A stretch of 64,000 nt of DNA from positions 109,308 through 173,307 of IMG/VR virus record IMGVR_UViG_3300043395_001986. One strand, given 5' to 3'. Under the pieces are notes generated by a model, which was given only the letters and a program-made list of their open reading frames with translations, ran no database searches and was not told where the DNA came from. A program made the position numbers and the translations under genes. Positions within the stretch are counted from its first letter, which is position 1; the number at the start of each line of letters is the position of its first letter. Source of the stretch: a virus. Below, in pieces: positions 18,301-25,622 of this stretch.

Positions 18301-18394
18301 TTTAGCAGCAGGTAAAATCGCAGTTCATATGGATGGTATGGCTGTGAGTAGAAAAATATTTAAAACCGCAGGAAATTCAAAAACAGATAAGTAA
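15371..18394 (+). CDS. Tail tape measure-like protein
   Basis: The 1007-residue product has an N-terminal coiled coil (residues ~8-60, KLNDLEKEYKQLLEKRKGLQ). A long helical middle follows, with Trp-rich repeats near 590-690 (LGSAWAFVKNAASGIWNAIM) and a very hydrophobic segment from ~730 to 970 with many Ala/Gly/Leu helices. Such large, helical, membrane-active proteins next to tube and baseplate genes are the phage tape measure type, which sets tail length and crosses the inner membrane on ejection. The C-terminal VHMDGMAVSRKIF resembles tape measure ends. T4 gp29 is shorter and not evidently homologous by eye, so this is a functional assignment. Confidence 0.75.
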   Translation: MATSVSADQAKLNDLEKEYKQLLEKRKGLQKELNALDKDNIDKRKTIIGQIKEINQLMYLSKTWQDETNASIIRGADGFRSIADTMEAVKNSAGESHVEFRGLGEGLKESSSFIQKIGLQLQEAPTSLAQMRAMSENSWIPESAKARLEDALNIQGQMMELQSQMAGMSAEDGDKFKEKLSLYTALETKLAESLTQYQGESKIAASILTAMMNQNEELNKRLPILKLNQALTKDQKEELEEQLEIFKKIKNGLLALNGIVKTMFGSITGFIGVGLIALGKMWHKFHEISEEIGVGMMGMMKFKTQLMLTGAIFGEKGAAAAKELAKQMGNVDQVGFMASLKAGYLANHLGISGQEAATLSMQFGKMQGESVLVGQNTAYAAAHLAEANNVMPNAVMEDLAKNTEVFAKFSAHGGYNMIKAAVQAAKLGVSVEKTAGMAEHLLDFENSINEEMEASAMLGREVNFQRARELAFQNDIEGATKEMLRQVGGINEFNNMNLFQRQAIAKAMGVEVSELQTMLANQEQAQTVTGKLHGGFTAIGGAIQHLFNNNFSKILEGMGAWLVMFGHIKTMWPGVFGWLKQFGSLAWSIVTGPFRLLKALTMGVWNAISNSAMWTRIWTGITTALGSAWAFVKNAASGIWNAIMNSTIMTRIWGAVTWAVGGAWNWIKMSGMWMLNTMFPGILAKMAALKTATIAQTAAEQTKNAATAGGAAVSTGANAAGTAATAGMFSRINTGALIKGAFAILILAGALYVAAKGFQEFGSVEWGGVAKGLVGLAGIAVIAMSLGGAASQMVIGAAAIALLGLALIPAAYAFSLLGGVDAGSILAFAASIAILSLVVTGLGALIAGPGALVFGAGILGLLALGGAIAVMASILSGVQPGAFQAVTDFLVAIAPAALVVAALAAGIFMLGTSIMFLATSLIALGAAGILSAPGLLALMAISAIAEGLGIDMGGIVGGGGKQGEDPVLLELQGLRADLAAGKIAVHMDGMAVSRKIFKTAGNSKTDK

Positions 18395-18396
18395 GA

Positions 18397-20541
18397 ATGC
18401 CAACATCATTAAAAGACATATATGAAAAGTGGAATTTTCCAAATAGCAGTGACCCAAAGGCAATAGATACAAAAGTGCCATCAAAGTTAGAAACTGATGG
18501 AAAGCAATTATTACATTTAGTAAAAGAGAGTCCAAAAATATACGGAACAGATATTATAAGAATTGCTAGTGGAGGGCAAGTTGATAAAGATAAAGTAAGA
18601 AGTGTTGTTGGTAAAATTGCAGGAAAAGGTAAATTAGGTGGATTTGTAAAAAAATTAATAGCACCAACTGCATATAAACCTGGGGATTTAATCGCAGATA
18701 ATAAAACAATAGACCCATTATATGAGGGAGTTCAGGAGAATGGTTCATTTGGTGGTGTGGTATTAAAATCGGTTAAACAATTTTTAAAAGATAATAAAAC
18801 ACCACAACAAATAGCTGGTAATGCATTAGGAGCAGGATTGGATTTGGCCCAAAAAGGATTAAAAGCATTAGGTAATAAAGCATTGGGTAAATTAGGAATT
18901 GGAAAAATAGATTCCGATAACCCAGTTGATGTTAGAAAGCCTTCATCTTCATATATTAGTAAAAGGTCTTTAATATTCCCATCTACTGTCGTTATACATC
19001 AAAATAAAAATGTTGGCGGTGTTGTAGGAAATCAAGAACAAAATTATTTTGTAGATGGTATTGCAATTGATGATGTATTTAACAAAAGAATTACAATTGG
19101 AACTGATTTTAAATCTATAATAGATGATACTGCAATTGCATATGAAAATGATAAAGTATTAAAATCAGATACCTACTTCAATGGTTCAATGATGCTAAAA
19201 TTTAGCAAAGATGGATATGAAGGAATGAAAGGTGTGGCTAACTATAATGAATATATAAAAGCCGAAAACACAACTAAATCAATATTATTAAAACAAAGAA
19301 AAGATTTTAATCATAATATTAGAAATAAATTTTTATCAATAGATACCGATATTAATGAAGTATTAGTATTTGCAAATGTTTCTGGTTCCGTTTTATATCC
19401 AAAGAAAACAAAATTACCTTCTGATTTTCCTTTAATTGGAACATTGGATGGTAAAGCACCAGACCCAAAAGAAAAGAAAGATATCTATGGACAAAATAAT
19501 GGTGCAATAAATTCATTCTCACAATCATTATTAGATAGTGGTAGAAGAGTAGACCAATCATATTTTGGAAGTGGTAGTATTAATGTTGATAATCAGATAA
19601 CAAAAGGAACATTAGTAAGTAATCCAAATGTATCAACTGCAAGTTTTGCATATACAAATAATAAAGATATATACGAAGGTGATAGTTCAACTATTGGAGA
19701 TGTAGAAAAGAAAATTGCAACATCAAAAGTTTTAAGACAAACATATAAAACATTACAACCACAACCAGTTAAAATAACATTACCTACATATAGTAGTAAA
19801 CCGGGAGCATTTTTAAATAAATCAAAACAAAGTATATTAAGTAAAGCGCCTTCAAATTTAAATGTAGTTATTGCAGGAATTTCGTTTCCATCTACAATAA
19901 CATCATTTCAGGATTCACTAACACCGAATTGGGATAGTGTAAATCCAATTGGAGCAGGTGTACCTTTTTATGTATTTAATAATGTTGAAAGAGAAATATC
20001 TTTTAAAATGCTTTTATATGCAGAAAATGCATCAGAAGTGGCCGCGATAAAAGATAAATATAATGCAGTAGGTAAGGCAGCGTGGAGTAAAAGAGGCCAA
20101 TATGGTGCATACGGAAATATAACAAGTCTTACAATTGGTAACCTAATTTCACAAGTTGGATTTATAAGTGCATGGACATTATCAATAGATGATATGCATC
20201 CGTGGGATATAGATGCAGGATTACCAATGGTTGCTTCAATTGATATTACATTTAAAGTAGCAACAAATAATGATACTGAAACATATAATTTATATGGATT
20301 TAGTCCAGATGTTAAAGCTGAAAACGAAGCGGTTCCAGGAGCAGCAGTTGGTAAAACACGAAGCACACTTGATCCAGAATATAAAGCGTTAGCAACTGAA
20401 AAAGAAAAATCTGATTATTTATTTTTTAAAGATAAACCAACCGATAAAGTGGCATCGGATAATACGAGAAATGTTCCACAAGAACAATTAAAAGCGAATT
20501 TAGAAAAGGATACTAAAATAAAAAAGAAAATAGGAGGATAA
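18397..20541 (+). CDS. Large baseplate/tail-associated structural protein
   Basis: The 714-residue protein begins two bases after the tape measure stop. Residues ~480-640 form a beta-rich domain (VVIAGISFPSTITSFQDSL, VPFYVFNNVEREISFKMLL, GFISAWTLSIDDMHPWD, PMVASIDITFKV). This looks like the tube-fold domains of tail-tube-initiating baseplate proteins such as T4 gp48/gp54. That relation is an inference from pattern and context. The N-terminal part is basic and low in recognisable motifs, and the C-terminus is charged and flexible. The position between tape measure and LysM-like gene fits a tail-terminal or baseplate role. Confidence 0.6.
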   Translation: MPTSLKDIYEKWNFPNSSDPKAIDTKVPSKLETDGKQLLHLVKESPKIYGTDIIRIASGGQVDKDKVRSVVGKIAGKGKLGGFVKKLIAPTAYKPGDLIADNKTIDPLYEGVQENGSFGGVVLKSVKQFLKDNKTPQQIAGNALGAGLDLAQKGLKALGNKALGKLGIGKIDSDNPVDVRKPSSSYISKRSLIFPSTVVIHQNKNVGGVVGNQEQNYFVDGIAIDDVFNKRITIGTDFKSIIDDTAIAYENDKVLKSDTYFNGSMMLKFSKDGYEGMKGVANYNEYIKAENTTKSILLKQRKDFNHNIRNKFLSIDTDINEVLVFANVSGSVLYPKKTKLPSDFPLIGTLDGKAPDPKEKKDIYGQNNGAINSFSQSLLDSGRRVDQSYFGSGSINVDNQITKGTLVSNPNVSTASFAYTNNKDIYEGDSSTIGDVEKKIATSKVLRQTYKTLQPQPVKITLPTYSSKPGAFLNKSKQSILSKAPSNLNVVIAGISFPSTITSFQDSLTPNWDSVNPIGAGVPFYVFNNVEREISFKMLLYAENASEVAAIKDKYNAVGKAAWSKRGQYGAYGNITSLTIGNLISQVGFISAWTLSIDDMHPWDIDAGLPMVASIDITFKVATNNDTETYNLYGFSPDVKAENEAVPGAAVGKTRSTLDPEYKALATEKEKSDYLFFKDKPTDKVASDNTRNVPQEQLKANLEKDTKIKKKIGG

Positions 20542-20545
20542 TTTT

Positions 20546-20827
20546 ATGAGTAGATATTATAAGCATAAAATAGAAAAAACTAAAACAGGTAAAAATATTT
20601 ATGAATTAAAGCCTGCTCCTAAATTTGATGATTCTGATAATGATATAGTTATTATCACAACAGCCGAAGACCGTTTAGATTTGTTAGCAAAAAGGTTTTA
20701 TGATGATGAAACACTTTGGTATGTTATAGCATACAATAATAATCTTACGGAAATTGATTTAAAATTAAAAGAAGGTACTCAATTAAAAATACCTTCAAAT
20801 CCGTTTACAATTAAAGATTTATTATAA
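20546..20827 (+). CDS. LysM-like small baseplate protein
   Basis: In this 93-residue product, residues ~35-85 (IVIITTAEDRLDLLAKRFYD, then LWYVIAYNN, then LKLKEGTQLKIPSNP) match the LysM-type pattern of phage tail protein X and of the T4 gp53 N-terminal region, where the fold helps build the baseplate. It lies between the large baseplate protein and the hub candidate, separated by only a few bases on each side, with a good SD (ATAGGAGG) before ATG 20546. Peptidoglycan binding is possible but a structural role is likelier. Confidence 0.75.
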   Translation: MSRYYKHKIEKTKTGKNIYELKPAPKFDDSDNDIVIITTAEDRLDLLAKRFYDDETLWYVIAYNNNLTEIDLKLKEGTQLKIPSNPFTIKDLL

Positions 20828-20828
20828 T

Positions 20829-22952
20829 ATGGGATTTCCATTTTTATCAAACCTACCTGCAGAAATTGGTAACAAATTTTACAATGTACAAAACCTATGG
20901 GATAAAGGACCAAAACCTTATATCGCGTATAGAAGTGGTGCACAATGGACTACTGCTGCAACAGTCGGTAATGACCAATGGTTAACATTTAAGTATGATA
21001 ATGCAGCAGGTAAAAGACATCCTGTATCTATATTAGGATTGGAAGTTAAGGCAAGTGGTGCAAATGGTACATTAAGAAAAGCAGAAGTAACAATACAATT
21101 TCCAAATTATGATTATATAGATTCTGAACCTTGGAAAGATTTTTTTAGAATTGGAAATACAGCTGCAGTTGTATGGGGATGGACGTATAAAGGAAGTGGC
21201 GCCGGCAATATAGACGAAGCCGGAAAAGTTTTTAATAATGTAACGGAATGGAGAAATTATGTATCATCTAAAGGTTATGAACATGAAATTATGGTTGGTT
21301 TGATGACAAACTTCGAACTGACAGTAAATTCAAACGGAACTGTCACAGTCGTATTTCATATATCATCACCAAATGAATTACCTGGTACATTAAAATTAGG
21401 AAGAGCGGATGATGAAAATAGAGGGGCATTTAATAGTGATGAAAAGAAAGATAAATTACATAAAGTATTAAATGGATTAAATTATAGTCAGAAAGACTCC
21501 GCAAATAAAGCAGAATTAAAAGCAAATTCAATTAATTTTGATTTGCCTTGGTTAGATTTTACTTATGGCAATTCTGATGAACCATATGCATCATTAGATA
21601 TTATTATAAAATCAGTTGTAAATAATTTTAAAGCAATTGTAAACCCTCAATTTGAATTTACATTTGATATAAGTGATGCGGTTGCGAGAGGGCATGAGCA
21701 TATGATTAGTATAAGTGAAAATGTTATATTTCCAAACGCCAAAGCACCTGGATTCTCACGTGAAACAGATACGGATGGAAGTAGAATGGCAGTTCCAATA
21801 GTTAGTTCACTTCAAGATTTAACCATACTTAAAGGTGGTTCTACGGAAGTAAATTTTCCTGAACCAAAATCATTAACAATATCATCAACCGAAGGAAATA
21901 TACAATTTCCTGCATATAAAGCTGGGTATATAAAAAATATTTATATGCAAATAACTTGGGTTGAAGAAACATTAAAAACTTGTGATACTATTGCGGATTG
22001 GATTGAAAAGTTATGTGATGAATTAAGATATGCAAGTTGTGATTTAATGGATGTACATTTAAGCGAAAGACCAGATGTAAATGGAAAATTAATAACAACA
22101 TTAGTTGATTTTAATTTAACACCACCAAAAGCAGATGCGCAACCATTTAATCTAAACCCTAGAAAAGCCGGAAGTGGAATTACCGATATTAGTTTAACTA
22201 CCGATATGCCAAAACAAATGGCGGCACAGGCAGTAATGGGAGAATCGTTAGCTCAAAAAAAGACAGGCGGAGTTGAGGGTAATAATTTATTTGCAAAAAA
22301 AGAACCAGATGCAATTTTAGGACCATTTAAAGAAGAAAAAGCTAGAGGTGAAGCTATTAAATCATTACAAAAAAGTGGTAAAAAAAATCCAACAGAAGCA
22401 GAGATTAAAGCAGAACAAGAAAAATTAAAAAAACAAAAAGAAACAGAAGAAGCTGCAGCAAGAGAAGCAGCAGATGAAGTTGGGTTTTGGGATTCAATAG
22501 TTAATAGTGTTACATCAGCAGTTGCAAATATATTTAACGCACCGGTGGAAGCTCAAGTTAAAATAAAAACAACCAATAACAACGGAAAGGAATGGAAAAT
22601 AGAAGGATATGCAGGGGAAGGCAGTGGTTGGTCTGGAGATGGGAAAAGTGGTAGTAGTTTATTTCCAATATTTAAACACAGAGATGCCATTACAAATATA
22701 ATAAATGGTAGAGCAGCAAACGCACCTGCGGTATTTGATGGTTCATCAATGCTTACTAATTGTGAAGTAGAAATAAAAGCAGTAGGATTTGGTGGATTAA
22801 AAAATGGATATAGAATGCAAATAGAAGGAATGCCATTTGGGTTAAAAGATAGAGGATATTTTCAATTAACAACAATATCTCATACTGTCGATAATACAAA
22901 ATGGGAAGTTAATTGTAAAGCTAAATGGAGAGTAGTTAGAAAACAACCATAA
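20829..22952 (+). CDS. Putative baseplate hub protein
   Basis: In this 707-residue protein, the N-terminal ~250 residues are beta-rich (SILGLEVKASGANGTLRKAE, VTIQFPNYDY, FFRIGNTAAVVWGW). This fits a hub domain of the gp27/gpD type in which a ring sits on the tail tube end. Residues ~505-560 are a charged helix with KQKETEEAAAREAADE. The C-terminus (GYRMQIEGMPFGLKDRGYF, HTVDNTKWEVNCKAKWRV) resembles the end of late-control-D-type hubs. No lysozyme domain is visible. The assignment follows from its place after the LysM-like gene. Identity with gp27 is not proven. Confidence 0.6.
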   Translation: MGFPFLSNLPAEIGNKFYNVQNLWDKGPKPYIAYRSGAQWTTAATVGNDQWLTFKYDNAAGKRHPVSILGLEVKASGANGTLRKAEVTIQFPNYDYIDSEPWKDFFRIGNTAAVVWGWTYKGSGAGNIDEAGKVFNNVTEWRNYVSSKGYEHEIMVGLMTNFELTVNSNGTVTVVFHISSPNELPGTLKLGRADDENRGAFNSDEKKDKLHKVLNGLNYSQKDSANKAELKANSINFDLPWLDFTYGNSDEPYASLDIIIKSVVNNFKAIVNPQFEFTFDISDAVARGHEHMISISENVIFPNAKAPGFSRETDTDGSRMAVPIVSSLQDLTILKGGSTEVNFPEPKSLTISSTEGNIQFPAYKAGYIKNIYMQITWVEETLKTCDTIADWIEKLCDELRYASCDLMDVHLSERPDVNGKLITTLVDFNLTPPKADAQPFNLNPRKAGSGITDISLTTDMPKQMAAQAVMGESLAQKKTGGVEGNNLFAKKEPDAILGPFKEEKARGEAIKSLQKSGKKNPTEAEIKAEQEKLKKQKETEEAAAREAADEVGFWDSIVNSVTSAVANIFNAPVEAQVKIKTTNNNGKEWKIEGYAGEGSGWSGDGKSGSSLFPIFKHRDAITNIINGRAANAPAVFDGSSMLTNCEVEIKAVGFGGLKNGYRMQIEGMPFGLKDRGYFQLTTISHTVDNTKWEVNCKAKWRVVRKQP

Positions 22953-22961
22953 AAAATTAAT

Positions 22962-23345
22962 ATGGATTTAGTAAAAGCATATAAGAAATTAGCAGGTAGA
23001 CAAGAACTAAATGTAATAGATGCCTATCATCCTAATCCAATTTCGGAGGATTATAAAATTGGATATATTGATAGATTTTTTGTAAGAGCAGGAAATCAAT
23101 CAAATGGAATAATAACTGAAATAGCTCCGAAATTATTTGATAAACTGCAATCGGATAAACGATTTATTACAGCTAGATTAAGATGGAAAATATCAGGACC
23201 ATATGAAACTATTTTTAATGAAGATGGTTCTGTTAAAGAATTTGGAATAATTCACGCAAACAAACGCTCAATAGAATTAGCAAAAAAAAGTATACCAAAT
23301 ATAGATACCTTTTTAGTTGATTATACAAAATTTTATAAAAAATAA
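22962..23345 (+). CDS. Small protein of the baseplate operon, unknown
   Basis: The 127-residue, basic protein (MDLVKAYKKLAGRQELNVID) is followed by a compact alpha/beta region (YKIGYIDRFFVRAGNQSNGI, RFITARLRWKISGPYETIF). The start is nine bases after the hub candidate's stop, so it shares that transcript. It has no membrane segment and no metal-binding motif. Position suggests a baseplate wedge or assembly component. I recognise no named family. Confidence 0.6.
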   Translation: MDLVKAYKKLAGRQELNVIDAYHPNPISEDYKIGYIDRFFVRAGNQSNGIITEIAPKLFDKLQSDKRFITARLRWKISGPYETIFNEDGSVKEFGIIHANKRSIELAKKSIPNIDTFLVDYTKFYKK

Positions 23346-23368
23346 TTACTTCTAAAAACAATTTTATA

Positions 23369-23376
23369 TATTTATA
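23369..23376 (+). promoter_or_regulatory. Late-type promoter box TATTTATA
   Basis: The box sits in TTTTATATATTTATATATACAA and ends 20 bases before the ATG at 23397. The surrounding sequence is almost the same as at 10211-10231 and 13421-13440. Confidence 0.6.
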
Positions 23377-23396
23377 TATACAACAATAAATTAGTT

Positions 23397-24179
23397 ATGG
23401 CAAATTTTAAACATTTAACAGATTTGGAAATCCAACAAATGACCTTTGATTGGAGATACAGAGGATTTACGGTCCTAGAATTATTAACAGAAGAACAAGT
23501 AGATGAGATTAATGATGAGTTAGAAAGACTTCGCCAAGAAAGAATAGGCACTACTACCGAAGACGGTAAAGAATGGGGAGAGTGGGACCCGTTTGCATAT
23601 CCACATAAACTATCAGCAAAGTTAGAAGCTCTATTTGCACATCCAAAAGTTTTGGAAGCGGTAGAATTTTTAATGGAAGGTGAAATTCAAGGTATGCAAA
23701 GTTGGTGTTACTTTAAACCACCAGGACAATTAGGTAGAGACCAACATCAAAACGCATTTTATACACAATGTGGTCACAATGAAATTATTAACACAGCATT
23801 AGCTTTAGATAATCACGATCCTGAAAATGGTGCAGTATGGAACTACGAAGGTTCACATAGATTGCCAGTTTTACCAATAGAAGTGGATGAGGAAAGAACA
23901 AAAACTAATCCAACATTTTGGAGAAACGAAAGAGGTAAACCTTGTGTAATGCCAGAAGGACATGATTTCCGTAAAGTAGAAGGATATTTAAGAAAAGGAC
24001 AAATAGTGTTGTTACATTCACATTGTGTACATGGTTCAGAAGCAAATAACTCAAATAGAATGAGAAGAAACTTTTTAGGTGGATACTTAAAGAAAGGTGC
24101 AAATTTTTCAACCGGTAGTCATATGAAAAGAGAACCAATTGATATGTACGAATTAAGAAAAAAACATTGGGGAGAATAA
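23397..24179 (+). CDS. Phytanoyl-CoA dioxygenase (PhyH)-like protein
   Basis: The 260-residue protein has the double-stranded beta-helix signatures of the PhyH family of Fe(II)/2-oxoglutarate oxygenases: GRDQHQNAFYTQ (H117-Q-N119), ALDNHDPENGAVWNYEGSHR, and VLLHSHCVHGSEANNSNRMR with H212 and R221 as the second metal ligand and 2-oxoglutarate arginine. The usual H-x-D becomes H-x-N, so one metal ligand is altered. It stands alone between a late-type box and a terminator, expressed as a late single gene. PhyH-like genes are common in marine phages but their substrates are unknown. Reduced or altered activity is possible. Confidence 0.8.
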   Translation: MANFKHLTDLEIQQMTFDWRYRGFTVLELLTEEQVDEINDELERLRQERIGTTTEDGKEWGEWDPFAYPHKLSAKLEALFAHPKVLEAVEFLMEGEIQGMQSWCYFKPPGQLGRDQHQNAFYTQCGHNEIINTALALDNHDPENGAVWNYEGSHRLPVLPIEVDEERTKTNPTFWRNERGKPCVMPEGHDFRKVEGYLRKGQIVLLHSHCVHGSEANNSNRMRRNFLGGYLKKGANFSTGSHMKREPIDMYELRKKHWGE

Positions 24180-24190
24180 AAAATAGATTG

Positions 24191-24214
24191 GGGAGTTTAA
24201 ATACTCCCTTTTTT
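24191..24214 (+). terminator. Rho-independent terminator after the PhyH-like gene
   Basis: GGGAGT (24191-24196) pairs with ACTCCC (24203-24208) around a six-base loop and is followed by six T. It separates the late unit from the host-type promoter at 24217. Confidence 0.88.
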
Positions 24215-24216
24215 AT

Positions 24217-24247
24217 TTTGTTTTGTCACAAAAATTTACTATATTTG
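24217..24247 (+). promoter_or_regulatory. Bacteroidota-type promoter for the family-A polymerase-like gene
   Basis: TTTG (24217-24220), 19 bases, TATATTTG (24240-24247). This matches the known Bacteroidota form (-33 TTTG, -7 TAnnTTTG). The ATG at 24252 starts only five bases after the final G, so the mRNA is probably leaderless or nearly so. Confidence 0.8.
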
Positions 24248-24251
24248 TGAC

Positions 24252-25622
24252 ATGATTTTTGTAGAAGATATAGATAGTTTGCAGGCACTTAAAGTAAAAT
24301 GGTTATCCGAAGATTGTGTAATATACCCACAATGGTCAGATAATAAACTGCATTTTTCTGAAAATAGATTATCATTCATTGTATTTTATTTTAATCAATC
24401 ATCGCAATATTACATCGTCAATATAAACCATACTGATTGTTTAGGTATGAAAATAGAAGGGTTAGACTTTTTGAATGAAAAACAAATTGGAAACCTAAAT
24501 AGAATTATTTATTGGTTTAAAGAATTTTCTCAATTATATGATATTGATAACGGAATAGATGCCGATATTTTACATATGTGTTCATTTGGTAAAGTAGCGG
24601 AGGAATATCAAATACCAAAACCATACTATAAAGATTTAGTAAATATAAATGATTCAGTTCCAATTTCAAAACAACTAGAACAAATCAAATCATTAATGCA
24701 AATATATCACACTTGCACAACTTGGAAAACATTTATAAGTGTTAAAGAATTTAGTAAATATGTAAAAGCATTTGGTGAAATAGAAAAAAATGGAATATAT
24801 GTTGATGAAGAAATATCACAACAAAGAGAAGGCAAAAGAAATCAAGATGGTTTAGTGTTTTCATCCTATAATTTTTTAACATCAACATTAAGACCTTCTA
24901 ATACATTCGGAGGAACAAACTTTTCAGCTCTTAATAAAAATACTGGAATTCGTAAGCACTTTACAAGTAGATATGGAAACGATGGTAGAATTCTAAATAT
25001 AGATTTTGTGTCCTATCATCCTCGTATTTTAGCAAATATATTTGTTGACCTATTTAAAAAACACCCAAATAGATTTTCATCACATTATTCAACAATTGAT
25101 GAAAATACAAACATATATAATTGGATTCAAAGCCAATCCATTGCTTTAAATGATATAACATATGATGAAATGAAAGTTTTAACCTTTCAACAAATATATG
25201 GTGGTATAGATGCTGAAATGAAAGAGATACCATTTTTTAATGATATTGCATTATTTACTGAAAAATTATTAGAAAATATAGATGGAAGAGGTATAGTAGA
25301 AAGTAGAATATTTAAATTACCATTGAGAGTAGTTGAATTTGGCAAAGCGATTTCGGGAACAAAAGCATTTAATTATTACATTCAGGCATTAGAAACCGAA
25401 ATAAATGTTGAAAAAATTAAAAAGGTAGTTGAGTTGTTAAGAGGTAAAAAAACAAAATTAATATTATATACATATGATGCCTTAACTTTTGATATTTATA
25501 AAGAAGAAACATATTTATTAAAAGAAATAGAAAGTATTTTAAAAGAAGGAGCATATCCTATTAAAGTTACAATCGGAAAAAATTATCAAGAGCAAAATGA
25601 ACTTAACACAAGAAAATCTTAA
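24252..25622 (+). CDS. Divergent family-A DNA polymerase-like protein
   Basis: In this 456-residue protein the last 250 residues line up with family-A polymerase motifs: RPSNTFGGTNFSALNKNTGI then RKHF (213-237, like the PolA T-G-R-L-S-S...N-L-Q-N region), motif A LNIDFVSYHPRILA with D251, motif B K308-VLTFQQIYG317, and motif C LYTYDALTFD with D409. Motif C reads Y-D-A instead of H-D-E. The N-terminal ~180 residues show no exonuclease or helicase motif. The phage also has a complete family-B polymerase (54314-56836), so this is a second, divergent polymerase or a derived protein. It overlaps the next gene by 26 bases. Confidence 0.65.
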   Translation: MIFVEDIDSLQALKVKWLSEDCVIYPQWSDNKLHFSENRLSFIVFYFNQSSQYYIVNINHTDCLGMKIEGLDFLNEKQIGNLNRIIYWFKEFSQLYDIDNGIDADILHMCSFGKVAEEYQIPKPYYKDLVNINDSVPISKQLEQIKSLMQIYHTCTTWKTFISVKEFSKYVKAFGEIEKNGIYVDEEISQQREGKRNQDGLVFSSYNFLTSTLRPSNTFGGTNFSALNKNTGIRKHFTSRYGNDGRILNIDFVSYHPRILANIFVDLFKKHPNRFSSHYSTIDENTNIYNWIQSQSIALNDITYDEMKVLTFQQIYGGIDAEMKEIPFFNDIALFTEKLLENIDGRGIVESRIFKLPLRVVEFGKAISGTKAFNYYIQALETEINVEKIKKVVELLRGKKTKLILYTYDALTFDIYKEETYLLKEIESILKEGAYPIKVTIGKNYQEQNELNTRKS

